A DNA stretch of 64,000 nt from Tropicibacter alexandrii (GCF_003667315.2 NZ_RCTZ02000017.1:1-64000); one strand, 5' to 3'. Numbered from the stretch's first letter, positions 46,409 to 56,739 are shown. The notes: generated from the letters alone by a model not told the origin. Made by a program: numbers and translations.

Positions 46409-47229
46409 CCGACCAAAGCTCGGACGCCCAAACACCCGGCATCGCGGCCCTGCGCCGGGTGCCTCCGCCAACGCCGCCCGGGCCGCTGTCGAACGCGCTG
46501 GTCTTTGGCTGGCGCGCGATCCTGAAGTTCCGCCATGTGCCCGAACAGTTGTTCGATCTGGTCATGACGCCGATCATGTTCACGCTCTTGTTCACCTTTG
46601 TCTTCGGGGGTGCGCTGGCCGGATCGACGGGCGACTACCTGCAATTCTTCCTGCCGGGCATTCTGGTGCAGACCGTCGTGTTCAACTCGGTCTATTCCGG
46701 CATGGGGCTGTCCACGGATTTCCAGAAGGGCCTCTTCGACCGCTTCCGCACCCTGCCGATCTGGTCGCTTGCGCCCTTTGCGGGGCTGATGGTCGGGGAC
46801 CTTTTGCGCCATCTGATCGCGGGCGGGATCATTCTGGGCATCGGGCTGATCCTTGGCTACCGCCCCGAAGCGGGTCTGATCGGCACGCTCGCCGCCTTTG
46901 CCATGCTGTTGACGATCGGCTTTGGCATGGGCTGGGTGTTCATCGTGCTGGGCCTTTTGGTGCGCACGCCAATGACGGTCATGACCCTGGGCTTTACCAT
47001 CCTGTTTCCGGTCACCTTCGCCTCCAACATCATGGTCGATCCGGCGACGATGCCCGGCTGGCTCCGCAGCTTCGTCGAGGTGAACCCGGTGTCGCTGATG
47101 ACGACCGCGCTGCGCGGGCTGATGTCGGGCACGTCCAGCCTGTCGCAGATCGGGCTGGCCCTGATCGCGCCCGTCGTCCTGACCGTGACGCTGGCCCCTG
47201 TGGTGCTGTTGCTCTACCGGCGCAGGTGA
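46405..47229 (+). CDS. ABC-2 type exporter permease, DrrB-like
   Basis: 274 aa, six helices, ABC-2 family. N-terminal ALVFGWRAILKFRHVPEQLFDLVMTPIMF and the central FDRFRTLPIWSLAPFAGLMVGD are hallmarks of DrrB. Translationally coupled to the ATPase. The pair is independent of the importer island on the opposite strand. Confidence 0.87.
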   Translation: MTDQSSDAQTPGIAALRRVPPPTPPGPLSNALVFGWRAILKFRHVPEQLFDLVMTPIMFTLLFTFVFGGALAGSTGDYLQFFLPGILVQTVVFNSVYSGMGLSTDFQKGLFDRFRTLPIWSLAPFAGLMVGDLLRHLIAGGIILGIGLILGYRPEAGLIGTLAAFAMLLTIGFGMGWVFIVLGLLVRTPMTVMTLGFTILFPVTFASNIMVDPATMPGWLRSFVEVNPVSLMTTALRGLMSGTSSLSQIGLALIAPVVLTVTLAPVVLLLYRRR

Positions 47230-47290
47230 CGTTGTCGGTTGCGCGCAAGGAATGGCCGCGCGCTCCTGACGCGCGAGAAATCGGGCGAAG

Positions 47291-47695
47291 TCAGGGGGCA
47301 TCGGGGTGGCCTTGGGCCTTTGCAAGAAGCCAGATGGCCATGGCAGCGAGCGCGAACTCGGCCAACATGTAGCCGAACAGCAGGAGGCCCGGCCAACCGT
47401 CGAGGACAAGGCTCAGGGCGCGTCCGAGCGCGAGCCCGAGGGTAAAGACGAACAGGCTCCAGAGGGCGGGTCTGCGCAGGTTGGCCCGCAACGCGCCCAC
47501 GAGCCAGAAGAGGATCAGGGCGAGATACAGCCCCATGATCGCACGGAAGATGTGGCGCGTCGGAACATGCGACGCCTCGATCCCGAAAAGGAGCGGCAGG
47601 CTGACCTCTGGCAAAGCGCCGTAGGACAGCGCAACCGGGATCAGACCGACCGACATGGCCAGCAAGAGTGCGCGTTGCATCCCGGCGGTCCGCAT
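47291..47695 (-). CDS. DUF4345-like small membrane protein
   Basis: 134 aa with four hydrophobic segments and short basic loops. The pattern (YGALPEVSLPLLFGIE, FRAIMGLYLALILFWLVGALR) matches DUF4345. Start ATG 47695 comes 2 bases after the preceding small gene. Last gene of the sulfatase run. Function unknown. Confidence 0.65.
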   Translation of the reverse strand: MRTAGMQRALLLAMSVGLIPVALSYGALPEVSLPLLFGIEASHVPTRHIFRAIMGLYLALILFWLVGALRANLRRPALWSLFVFTLGLALGRALSLVLDGWPGLLLFGYMLAEFALAAMAIWLLAKAQGHPDAP

Positions 47696-47697
47696 CC

Positions 47698-47922
47698 TCA
47701 GCCCTCCGCAGTGGGTTTGGCAGCGCCTGAGGCTGCAGCGCCGGATTTGGCGCAGACCATTTCGATCTCGACAATCCGGGCGACCGGGGTCACGGGCCTC
47801 GGACCTGCCGCGGCGCAATCGGTCAGGCGCTCCGGCAGGTCGGCGCGCGCTTTCTGTCTGGGTGGGGCATCTCCTGCGAGCAGGTCTGAAGCCACGCGGC
47901 AGGGGATCATTCGGACGGGCAT
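47698..47922 (-). CDS. small hypothetical protein in sulfatase operon
   Basis: 74 aa, not recognised; contains a few Cys (PCRV, LTDCAAAGPRP, EMVCAKSG) and a C-terminal Ala-rich tail. Start ATG 47922 follows AAGGA, and its stop lies 2 bases before the DUF4345 start. It is likely expressed because spacing to both neighbours is tight, but no function is claimed. Confidence 0.5.
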   Translation of the reverse strand: MPVRMIPCRVASDLLAGDAPPRQKARADLPERLTDCAAAGPRPVTPVARIVEIEMVCAKSGAAASGAAKPTAEG

Positions 47923-47941
47923 GACGTGGGGTCCTTTTGGA

Positions 47942-48886
47942 TCAGGGGATGTCCTGCACGATGCGGACGCCGATATGCGCGGTGCTGAAATCGCGTTCGA
48001 GGCTTTCGCGGGCTGCGACGCGGTATCTCTGGCAGTAATCCTCGCTGCACAGGAAGGACCCGCCCTTGATGGTGAAGCGGGGCACGGCGGGGGCGAAGCG
48101 GCTGTCCGTCCATTCCCAGACATTGCCGATCATGTCATAGGCGCCGGTCAGACCCGGCTCGAAACATCCCACCGGTGCCGTCCCGGCAAAGCCATCGCGC
48201 CGTGAATTGAGCACCGGGAACAGCCCGGTCCAGACGTTGGCGCGCATCGTGCCATCGGGGGCGCGCACACCCGATTCCGGGTCCATCGGATCAAAGAGCC
48301 CGAGGCTGGCGGCATATTCCCACTCGACCTCCGTGGGCAGACGCCCACCGGCCCAGTCGGCATAGGCGCGGGCATCGTTTTGCGTGATATGCACCACCGG
48401 GTGCAGGGCGCGCCCGGTGAGGTCAGAGCCGGCCCCGTCCGGCGTGCGCCATGTCGCCTCCGTGTCGAGCGACCACCATGACAAGAATGCCTCCGGCGTC
48501 TCGCTGTCGCTGAACCGGGCTGAGCCGCCATTGCGCTCGGCCTCGGTGATGTAGCCGGTCTCGGCCACGAAGGCCGCGAATTGGCTGTTGGTGACCTCAT
48601 GCGCTGCGAGGCGGAAGGGAGAGACCAGCACCTTGCGCGGCGGGCCTTCCTCGGGAAAGACCGGGTCGACCCCCATGACGAAGCCGCCGCCGGGGATATC
48701 GACAAATCCGCCGAGGGTCTCCAGATCGAGGGCGCAGGCCTCTTGCGGCTGAGAGGAGCGCAGCGTTTGCGGCCAAATCAGGGGCAGGGTGAGAACCACA
48801 AGCCCGGCGAGCAGAGCGCCGCCTGCGGCCACGGTCCTTTTGCGCGACCGGGACCATAGGCGGACATGCGTGAGGATAGTGAGCAT
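47942..48886 (-). CDS. formylglycine-generating enzyme (sulfatase-modifying factor)
   Basis: 314 aa. A single N-terminal helix (about residues 19-38) likely anchors it or targets it to the periplasm. The FGE-sulfatase domain has GGFVMG, AAHEVTNSQFAAFV, RLPTEVEWEYAA and GNVWEWTDS. The two catalytic cysteines C280 and C285 are present in GGSFLCSEDYC, the human FGE pattern C-x4-C, so this is a true aerobic FGE rather than a look-alike. It likely activates the sulfatase encoded in the same operon. Confidence 0.92.
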   Translation of the reverse strand: MLTILTHVRLWSRSRKRTVAAGGALLAGLVVLTLPLIWPQTLRSSQPQEACALDLETLGGFVDIPGGGFVMGVDPVFPEEGPPRKVLVSPFRLAAHEVTNSQFAAFVAETGYITEAERNGGSARFSDSETPEAFLSWWSLDTEATWRTPDGAGSDLTGRALHPVVHITQNDARAYADWAGGRLPTEVEWEYAASLGLFDPMDPESGVRAPDGTMRANVWTGLFPVLNSRRDGFAGTAPVGCFEPGLTGAYDMIGNVWEWTDSRFAPAVPRFTIKGGSFLCSEDYCQRYRVAARESLERDFSTAHIGVRIVQDIP

Positions 48887-48903
48887 TGCAGCCCCCGTGC
48901 GGT

Positions 48904-49410
48904 TCAGTGAATGGCGTATTTCAGGACCGCGAGCGCGGCCCCCAGCGCCCCGGCAAAGAGCGCGCCGCCGATGGGCAGCCACCAACTGTGACCGATCACC
49001 CAGCCGACCCGCGCACCCAGCACCGTCAGGATCGCCACGCAGAACACCTGCGACAGCATCGCCGCCGTCTCCATCGCCAGCCATTCCAGCCCTACGGCGA
49101 TGAACAGAACCGTGGGCACATTGGCGACCGTCAATGTCGGGTGGCTGTGCGCCCAAGCGGTGCGGAAGGCCTTCGCAGTCAGGATGCGCTCGCCGGTCTC
49201 CATGCCATGGGCCAGAAGCTCGGAGAAGGCCTTGGCCAGCGTCACCGCCAGCACCGATCCGAAAAGGACCAGCGCCGGCTCGAAGGGGGCCTCGGGCGCA
49301 TCACCCAAGGCCAGAAGCAGGCTCAACACCATGATCGCGCCGTAGATGAGCCCGAAGGCGGCCTTTTCAACCGGCTGCCAACCGATGCGGGGTCCGTGAG
49401 TGGTGTGCAT
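48904..49410 (-). CDS. membrane protein of unknown function
   Basis: 168 aa, four to five hydrophobic segments (about 18-38, 40-62, 95-125, 140-165). No recognised domain. Start ATG 49410, 24 bases after the DJ-1/PfpI-like gene. Part of the sulfatase operon. Confidence 0.6.
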   Translation of the reverse strand: MHTTHGPRIGWQPVEKAAFGLIYGAIMVLSLLLALGDAPEAPFEPALVLFGSVLAVTLAKAFSELLAHGMETGERILTAKAFRTAWAHSHPTLTVANVPTVLFIAVGLEWLAMETAAMLSQVFCVAILTVLGARVGWVIGHSWWLPIGGALFAGALGAALAVLKYAIH

Positions 49411-49434
49411 CTCGGGGCTCCTCCGGAGGCGCGC

Positions 49435-50268
49435 TCAGACGTTGCGCTGGGTGGCCATCTTTTCCAGAATCCGGTGGGCGGTCTCGTAGCCGCTGTTCTG
49501 GTTCTGGCCGGTGATCAGGTTGCCATCGATGCTGGTATGGGTGGCAAACGGGTCGCGGAAGGCGTGCTGGCATTCGTAGATCGCGCCGAGCTTGCGCAGC
49601 TCTTCCTCCGGGTGCTTGGGCGTGACCGCGATGCCGAAGGTGTTGATCTGGCCATTGGTCACACCGGTGACACGGCGGCCCTTGACCAGCGGCTCGCCAT
49701 CGAGCCCCTTGGCGCCACACAGCCCCAAAGCCCCGTGGCAGACCGAGCCGAGGATTTTGCCAGCGGCATTGGCGCGGGTGATGAAATCGCCCAGTTCCTC
49801 GCTTTGCATCAGGTCATAGGCCGCGCCCCAGCCACCGGCCATGAAGATCACGTCATACTCGTTCGGGTCGAGATCGGCGATGGCCTTGGAATTCTTGAGG
49901 TCATGCATGGCCTTCTTGTCCTTCATGAAGCGCTTGTCGTCGTCGCAAGCCAGCGGCCAAGACCACGATCCCGGCTGGATCGGGATCACGCCGCCCTTGG
50001 GCGAGGCCATGTCGACCTCCATGCCCGCATTGACGAAGGCGTAGTAGGGCACGGTGAATTCCGACCCGAAGGCACCGGTGTCGCGCTTGAGCGGATCGAG
50101 CCGGTTGTGGTTGGTGCAGATCATCAGCGCGCGCCGCCCCTTCATGTCGAAATCGGGGATGGTGTAGTGGCGATGGATGCCCAGAAGGCGCAGGAAGGCG
50201 GGCAGGTAAAGGTAGGTGAGAATGGCCAGAAGGGCCAAGACGAGCAGGGTGATGACGATCCAGTTCAT
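49435..50268 (-). CDS. membrane-anchored DJ-1/PfpI-family protein
   Basis: 277 aa. A single N-terminal helix (about residues 3-24) is followed by a glutamine-amidotransferase-like fold. The nucleophile elbow is GSVCHGALG with Cys177-His178, plus VIFMAGGWGAAYDL. Related proteins are glyoxalases, deglycases or chaperones. Anchoring is unusual for the family. Start ATG 50268. Location between sulfatase and membrane genes suggests an extracytoplasmic or membrane-side role. Confidence 0.83.
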   Translation of the reverse strand: MNWIVITLLVLALLAILTYLYLPAFLRLLGIHRHYTIPDFDMKGRRALMICTNHNRLDPLKRDTGAFGSEFTVPYYAFVNAGMEVDMASPKGGVIPIQPGSWSWPLACDDDKRFMKDKKAMHDLKNSKAIADLDPNEYDVIFMAGGWGAAYDLMQSEELGDFITRANAAGKILGSVCHGALGLCGAKGLDGEPLVKGRRVTGVTNGQINTFGIAVTPKHPEEELRKLGAIYECQHAFRDPFATHTSIDGNLITGQNQNSGYETAHRILEKMATQRNV

Positions 50269-50349
50269 GACTTTTCTCCGAAAATTGGATGTTTGAAGGA
50301 CGGCCCCCTTGGCGGGGCATGCATGGGACGGGTTTCCGTGGGCTGGTCT

Positions 50350-52125
50350 TCAGTGGGCCGGGCGGCGGACGGCCATCCGGATCAGGCGGTAAAGGCCGTA
50401 AAGCCCGGCGAGCGACGCCAGCACGAGACCCAAGATGTAAGGCCAGTATTTGCTGAACGTCCGGTCCAGAAGATTGGCGAAGAGCTGCTTCTCCGCGTAG
50501 TCCTCCGGCCCCAGATCGAGCACGCCGGTCTGGGCGGCATAGGCGTCGTACTCGGCCCGCATCTCGGCAAAGAGTTCGGGGTTCTCGCCCGCCAGATCCG
50601 TGGTTTCACCCGGATCGACCGACAGATCGTAGAGCCGCCACGTGAAATCGCCGCGCGGCAGGGCGGTGCGCACCAGCTTCCAGTTGCCGCGATAGAGCGA
50701 GGCGTTGCCGCTGACTTCGCCGCCGAAACCTTCGACATCGCCGCGCGTCTGGGTCGCCTCACCGGCCAGAACCGGCAGGATGCTGCGCCCGTAAAGCGCG
50801 CTTGGGTCATAGTCGACGCCCGCCGCGTCCAGCAGGGTCGGCATCAGGTCGGAGACATGCACCGGAGCGTCCAGCACACCGCGGGCTTCGATCCCCGGGC
50901 CCGACATCACCAGCGGCACGCGCAGCCCGCCTTCGCTGGAGTAGAACTTGTAGAGGTTGAAGGGCGACGCCTCGACCGACGCCCATTCCGGGCCAATCGC
51001 GGTGAGGCTGCCGGGCAGGCCCATGTTTTCGGGCGAGGTATCGTAGCCCTCCAGCCGGTGGAGGCCGCTCAGCAGAAGATCGGCCACGGGGTTATCCAGC
51101 GATGTCACGCCGGATTCCGCGCCATTGTCGGAGGTGATGACGACGATGGTGTTGTCCAGCCGCCCGGTGAGGTCCAGATGGTCCAGCAAGCGCCCGATAT
51201 GGAAATCGGCGGCCTCTTTCATGCCCGCATTGACCTGCATGGCGCGCGCGGCCTCTGCCTTCTCCTGTGCTGTCAGGTCGTCCCATGCGCGGTGGTCTTC
51301 GTGAACCGGGGCCAGCGTCGTCGTCTCCGGCACGAGGCCCAGATCGATGGCGCGCTGGGCGCGCTCCTTGCGCATCACGTCCCAACCGGCGTCGAAGACA
51401 CCCTCGTATTTGTCGATGAACTCCGCTGGCGCCTGCACCGGGATATGCACCGCCTGAAGCGACAGGAAGCCGAAGAAGGGCTGATCGGGAGCACCTTCGT
51501 CGATATAGGCGATCATCTTGTCCACGAGATTGCGGGAGGAATAGAAATCCTCCGGCAGGCGCACGGGTTCGCCGTCCTCGTACCACGAAACCTCCGGGTA
51601 TCCTGGCAGGTAGTGACGGTGGTCGTAATTGCTGCCGCCGGTGGAATCCATGACATAGGAGCGGTCAAAGCCGAAGCGGTCGGGCAGGTTCTTGCCCTTC
51701 GCGCCGATCCCCCATTTCCCGGAGACATAGGTCTGGTACCCGGCCTTCGACAAATGGCTCGCGATCGTCTGCTGGCCGTCGTCCCAGACCATGGAGTAGC
51801 CGGGCAATGCGCTTTGCGCGGCTGTGACCGTCTCGGTCAGCGTGCCCATGCCGGTCTGGTGATTGTCTTGGCCCGTCATCAGCATGGCGCGGCTCGGCCC
51901 GCAGAAGGGCGAGGAGTAGTAGCGCGAGAACAGCGCGCCCTGTTCGGCCAATGCGTCGATATGTGGCGTGCTGGCATCGGCACCATAGGCCCCGAAACCG
52001 GTGAAGCCGACATCGTCAAACAGCACGACAAGGATGTTCGGGCGCGTCTCCTGCGCCAGTGCGGGCAGCGCCGCCAGCACTGCGATCACGGAGGCGCCAA
52101 GCGCCGGAACGGGATGTCTGATCAT
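50350..52125 (-). CDS. arylsulfatase-type sulfatase, type I formylglycine
   Basis: 591 aa. Signal peptide about residues 1-25, then metal Asp37-Asp38 (LFDDVGFTG) and the modification motif C75-G-P-S-R79, converted to formylglycine by FGE. A C-terminal helix (about 560-580) suggests it is membrane anchored. Start ATG 52125 follows a moderate GAGG site. Hydrolyses a sulfate ester; the substrate (e.g. a choline, aryl or sugar sulfate) is not readable. Confidence 0.93.
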   Translation of the reverse strand: MIRHPVPALGASVIAVLAALPALAQETRPNILVVLFDDVGFTGFGAYGADASTPHIDALAEQGALFSRYYSSPFCGPSRAMLMTGQDNHQTGMGTLTETVTAAQSALPGYSMVWDDGQQTIASHLSKAGYQTYVSGKWGIGAKGKNLPDRFGFDRSYVMDSTGGSNYDHRHYLPGYPEVSWYEDGEPVRLPEDFYSSRNLVDKMIAYIDEGAPDQPFFGFLSLQAVHIPVQAPAEFIDKYEGVFDAGWDVMRKERAQRAIDLGLVPETTTLAPVHEDHRAWDDLTAQEKAEAARAMQVNAGMKEAADFHIGRLLDHLDLTGRLDNTIVVITSDNGAESGVTSLDNPVADLLLSGLHRLEGYDTSPENMGLPGSLTAIGPEWASVEASPFNLYKFYSSEGGLRVPLVMSGPGIEARGVLDAPVHVSDLMPTLLDAAGVDYDPSALYGRSILPVLAGEATQTRGDVEGFGGEVSGNASLYRGNWKLVRTALPRGDFTWRLYDLSVDPGETTDLAGENPELFAEMRAEYDAYAAQTGVLDLGPEDYAEKQLFANLLDRTFSKYWPYILGLVLASLAGLYGLYRLIRMAVRRPAH

Positions 52126-52174
52126 GTCGAAAGCCTCATGAAAACGGTGTTCGAAAACAGGGCGGCGGCGCGGG

Positions 52175-53122
52175 TCACCGCGCGGGCCGGACCGCAACCG
52201 AGGTTGCGGGGTTCAGATCGTCGTTCGGATCGGTGAAGACGCCCGCCGGGAAAGAGACAGAGACGGGCGTGTCCGGGGTGTCCAGACAGAGCAGGTGGTT
52301 GTTGTCCCCGTCTCCGAGATCGGCAAGGGCGCGCGGTGTAACCTCGCGCTTGATGCCATCGGCGGCCTGTACGGTGACACGATAAAGGTCGCGCTCGACC
52401 GCGCCCGGTTCGCCGCCGTCTGCAAGCGTCACGCCCCCGGCCCAGACCACCCGCACCGCCTGCGAAATGCCGTCGGTCGGGCAGTCCGTCCCGTCGGTGC
52501 GCCGCTGACCAAGGCCAAGGTCGCGCGCCTGCGGATCGGCGATCTCTGCCATTACGAGGCTCGGACCCGGCGCCAGCGGCGTGACCTCCACCTTTGCGCC
52601 GCGAAAATCCAGCATCCCGTCGATCGAATGAAGATGCCCGACGACCTCCACCACAACCGGCGGATCGTTGTCCGCATCCCCGAACTCACCCACCAGCAGA
52701 ACGGTGCGCATTTCCCCGGCATCGGTGGCCGGCAAAAGCGTGACGCAATGCATCTGCCCCGTCGCGCCGGAGGCGGTGCGCACGAGGAAGTCGCCCGCCT
52801 GCATCGTTGCGTGATCGATCTCGGTGGAGAAGATCACCGGCATCCCGTCCTTGCCGGGGGCGCCGCGACAGATCAATCGCGCTAGGAACGGCAGCGCGTT
52901 GTCGAGGCCGAAGAAGGCGGAGAGGAGCTCTGCGGACTGGCCCTCTGCGACACGCGGCAGGGCGCGCCCCTCGGTCGTATCTTCCAGCCCGAGGCTGGTG
53001 ACCTCTGCCATGCTCGGTGCGGCAAAGATGGCCGCGCAGGACAGCACGACACAGAAGGACCGACGGGCCAGACGGCCGCGGATTTCTCCGGTCTGCATTG
53101 AAGTATGTGGTCTGTGCAGCAT
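52175..53122 (-). CDS. secreted protein of unknown function in sulfatase operon
   Basis: 315 aa. Signal peptide (about residues 9-39) and a mature domain with many Asp/Gly turns and two Cys pairs (LICRG...MHCVTL, TDCPTDG...LLCLD). Not recognised. First structural gene of the run; starts at ATG 53122 with a GGAGGGG site, and a 16-base palindrome sits 16 bases before it. Possibly a binding or scaffold protein for a sulfated ligand. Confidence 0.75.
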   Translation of the reverse strand: MLHRPHTSMQTGEIRGRLARRSFCVVLSCAAIFAAPSMAEVTSLGLEDTTEGRALPRVAEGQSAELLSAFFGLDNALPFLARLICRGAPGKDGMPVIFSTEIDHATMQAGDFLVRTASGATGQMHCVTLLPATDAGEMRTVLLVGEFGDADNDPPVVVEVVGHLHSIDGMLDFRGAKVEVTPLAPGPSLVMAEIADPQARDLGLGQRRTDGTDCPTDGISQAVRVVWAGGVTLADGGEPGAVERDLYRVTVQAADGIKREVTPRALADLGDGDNNHLLCLDTPDTPVSVSFPAGVFTDPNDDLNPATSVAVRPAR

Positions 53123-53137
53123 TGGCCCCTCCACGTG

Positions 53138-53153
53138 TTCTGCATGTGCAGAA
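53138..53153. promoter_or_regulatory. palindrome TTCTGCA-TG-TGCAGAA before the sulfatase operon
   Basis: A perfect 16-base palindrome between the AraC-type gene and the first sulfatase operon gene, 16-31 bases before the chosen start. It is well placed to act as a repressor or activator site at the transcription start. The AraC-type regulator is encoded next to it. Confidence 0.6.
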
Positions 53154-53216
53154 TACCTCGAAGGGGATGCGTCCTACGACCACGGGTCAGGATCACCAGC
53201 GGCCAGAGGATGTTCA

Positions 53217-54293
53217 TTAACGGCCAGAATCGCCCCTGAGCAGAGCCTTGTCCCGATATGCCTTCGGCGTCAGGCCGGTCCAGCGCTTGAAGCTGCGGGC
53301 GAAATTCGAAGACGACTCGAAGCCGGTTGCGCCCGCGATCGCCTTGATCGGCTGCGTGGTGCCTGACAAGAGCGCGCGCGCCCGCTGCTCGCGCACCTGT
53401 TCGACGAGCTTCCGATACGATGTGCCCGATTGGTCCAACTGCCGTCGAAGGTTGCGCTCGGAATATCCCAATGCAGTGGCCGTGTCGGTCAGCGAGGCCG
53501 CGAGGGAGGGCGTGCCTTCGAGAACGGCGATCACCTGTGTGACAGGCGTTTCGCCGAAGGTCATCTCTTGGGCGAATTGTTCGCAAAGCCCCAAGAGGCG
53601 CGCGTGGTTCAATGGATCGGACCCGGGAAGCGGCCGGTCCAGCAGCTCTGCAGGGAAGACGATCCTGTTTTCGGCGGCCTCGAACCGGAACTCAAAGCCC
53701 AGCCCAGCTGCGATCTCGGCAACCTGCGCCGGACGCTGGACGGTCAGTTCCGCGCGGGTCGCGACGGTTTCGGCCCGCAACATCGCCTTCAAAAGACCAT
53801 TGATCGCGACGATGGCGCTGCTCAGTCCGAAATACTCGATATCCTCGAATGGGAATTTGGAGCGCAGTCGGATGGCGGTTTCGTCCGGGTCCAGACCCGG
53901 CTGCTGGCTTGAAACGCTGAACTCGAACGCCGGGAAGTTCAGGAAAAAGAACCGTGTCAAAACGGCGAGCCCATCGGCAAAACATGCCGCGTTCATTGCG
54001 GCATAGGATGGCAGCCCGATATAGGTCGGCTGAAACTTCTGAGCCAGCCTGATGCCGAGATCGGGATCGTCCGTTCGGTCGATGGCATTGCGAAGCAGGC
54101 GGCGCAGCGGCTGAAAACCGCATCTGAAATGCGGATCGCCCAATTGTTCCGCCGCGAGGCCGGTCCCCGCAAGCAGCGCCTCTTCTGGATAGCCGTCTTC
54201 GAGAAGGGTTCGGAAGACAAAGCCGGGGTAGTTCATCGGCAGGGCCGGGTCAGCCGGTGTGAAGACCTTGTTCACCACAGATCGTCGCTCCAT
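53217..54293 (-). CDS. AraC-family transcriptional regulator (arabinose-binding N-domain type)
   Basis: 358 aa. An effector domain of about 240 residues (OruR/ArgR-type) is followed by two helix-turn-helix motifs: SLAASLTDTATALGYSERNLRRQL and IKAIAGATGFESSSNFARSFKRWTGLTPKAY. Start ATG 54293. Same strand as and immediately upstream of the sulfatase operon, so the likely local regulator. Whether it is co-transcribed with it is not clear. Confidence 0.87.
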   Translation of the reverse strand: MERRSVVNKVFTPADPALPMNYPGFVFRTLLEDGYPEEALLAGTGLAAEQLGDPHFRCGFQPLRRLLRNAIDRTDDPDLGIRLAQKFQPTYIGLPSYAAMNAACFADGLAVLTRFFFLNFPAFEFSVSSQQPGLDPDETAIRLRSKFPFEDIEYFGLSSAIVAINGLLKAMLRAETVATRAELTVQRPAQVAEIAAGLGFEFRFEAAENRIVFPAELLDRPLPGSDPLNHARLLGLCEQFAQEMTFGETPVTQVIAVLEGTPSLAASLTDTATALGYSERNLRRQLDQSGTSYRKLVEQVREQRARALLSGTTQPIKAIAGATGFESSSNFARSFKRWTGLTPKAYRDKALLRGDSGR

Positions 54294-54912
54294 CTAAGCC
54301 GCACGATAGCCGCGCTGTTGGTCGCAATGCACCTTTCGACGCATCGTGATGGGGTGGGGTTCATCCTGTCCGGTTCACGCCCGCAGGCCGAAGGCAGAGT
54401 CACACCGGAATGACGATTGGCCCTTGATCAAGGGTACCCGACCTTGAGCACAAGACAATGCATTGTGTGCCCTATAGAGCGCGTCACCGGTCACCGCTGC
54501 GCAAAGAATGACCTTGAATGACGTCTCGTATCCGTTCAGGCGCTGGGCGTAGGCGAAGATCGAAGGAGATTGCGACGACCGCTAGGCGGCGGATGGGTCG
54601 TGGAATTCGGCACAACGTCGGCAAATGACGCTTGCCGAGCGCTGAGGTCGCGCGTGATGCGCGCCAGCAGGTCTTGGGTTTCATTTTGGGTCGAGAGTGA
54701 GTAGGTCATGTCGGCCTCTTGATTGCGTCGAAGCGGAGGTCGCGTCGTGCTGACCGATCCGCCTATTATCTGAACAGCGATCGAGAGGCCTCCGGGCGGC
54801 GCCCGGGCGAGGGCATGGAAACTGTGCTGCGCCGTGGCACAGCAACTCCGGAAGCGGCCGGAAATCCCGGCAAATGACGGATATCGTGCGACGTTGAGGA
54901 TCGGAGCGTAAG
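54294..54912. other. sparse intergenic region araC-type / dusA
   Basis: About 620 bases between divergent genes. A possible 57-aa minus-strand ORF lies at 54536-54709 (listed). The rest has no recognisable motif except promoters expected for the AraC gene and dusA. Confidence 0.5.
54536..54709 (-). CDS. possible small protein, doubtful
   Basis: 57 aa, starting MTYSLSTQNETQDLLARI and ending with a basic, Pro-rich tail. An AGAGG lies upstream of ATG 54709. The N terminus could be an amphipathic helix. No family known to me; it may not be real. Confidence 0.35.
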   Translation of the reverse strand: MTYSLSTQNETQDLLARITRDLSARQASFADVVPNSTTHPPPSGRRNLLRSSPTPSA

Positions 54913-55920
<1,008 letters not shown>

Positions 55921-55923
55921 GAC

Positions 55924-56739
55924 ATGGATATGGCAACCCTTCTCCCTTTGGTCGGGCTCTTGATGGCGGCCTCGGCCTTTGCAGGGGTGTTGGCCGGGCT
56001 GTTTGGCGTCGGTGGAGGCATCGTTCTGGTGCCGGTCTTCTTCTTCGTGCTGACCGGGCTGGGCTATGACACGCCGCTGCTGATGCAGGTCTGCCTTGCG
56101 ACCTCGCTGGCCTCGATCGTGTTCACCTCGATCCGGTCGGTGCATTCGCACAACAAGAAGGGCGCGGTGGACTGGGGCATCCTCAAGAGCTGGGCCGTGG
56201 GCATCGTTCTGGGGGCGATCATCGGCGTGGCAACGGCCACGCAGCTGCGCTCGGACGTGTTGACCGTGATCTTTGGCGTGCTGGCGGGTGCGGTCGGCCT
56301 GTATCTGGCCTTTGGCAAGCAGCACTGGCGCGTCGGGCCGGAAATGCCCAAGGGCATCGCCCGCGCGATCCTGTCGCCGCTGGTAGGCTTCCTGTCGGTG
56401 CTGATGGGCATTGGCGGCGGCAGCTTTGGCGTGCCGCTCATGACGCTTTACAGCGTGCCGATGCACCGGGCGGTGGCGACGGCGGCGGGGTTCGGCCTGC
56501 TGATCGCGGTGCCCTCGGTGATCGGGTTCCTGCTGCTGGAGGTGCCGGGCGCACCGCCGATGACCGTCGGCGCGGTGAACATCCCGGCGCTGGTCATCGC
56601 TGTGTCGATGACGATGATCACGACGCCTTGGGGGGCGAAGCTGGCCCATGCGTTGCCCGCCCTGATTCTGCGTCGGATTTTCGCGGTCTTCATCCTGATT
56701 GTTGCCGCAAACATGCTCAGAAAGGCCCTCGGGGCCTGA
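55924..56739 (+). CDS. TauE/SafE-family anion exporter
   Basis: 271 aa, seven to eight hydrophobic segments in two related halves. Family stretches: AGLFGVGGGIVLVPVFFFVLTGLGYDTP and SVLMGIGGGSFGVPLMTLY. Exports sulfite, sulfoacetate or a similar organosulfonate in known members. It lies 3 bases after dusA, which probably reflects shared transcription, not shared function. A possible route for sulfur released elsewhere, but no sulfonate genes are near. Confidence 0.85.
   Translation: MDMATLLPLVGLLMAASAFAGVLAGLFGVGGGIVLVPVFFFVLTGLGYDTPLLMQVCLATSLASIVFTSIRSVHSHNKKGAVDWGILKSWAVGIVLGAIIGVATATQLRSDVLTVIFGVLAGAVGLYLAFGKQHWRVGPEMPKGIARAILSPLVGFLSVLMGIGGGSFGVPLMTLYSVPMHRAVATAAGFGLLIAVPSVIGFLLLEVPGAPPMTVGAVNIPALVIAVSMTMITTPWGAKLAHALPALILRRIFAVFILIVAANMLRKALGA

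Noticed and set aside
48886-52236. Plus-strand open frame of 1116 codons
   Set aside because: Antisense to the sulfatase, DJ-1 and membrane genes; no domain and a composition typical of shadow frames.
55924-56739. TauE/SafE exporter as part of a sulfonate degradation cluster with the sulfatase
   Set aside because: Sulfatases release sulfate, not sulfite, and the two loci are on opposite strands with no sulfonate genes between them.
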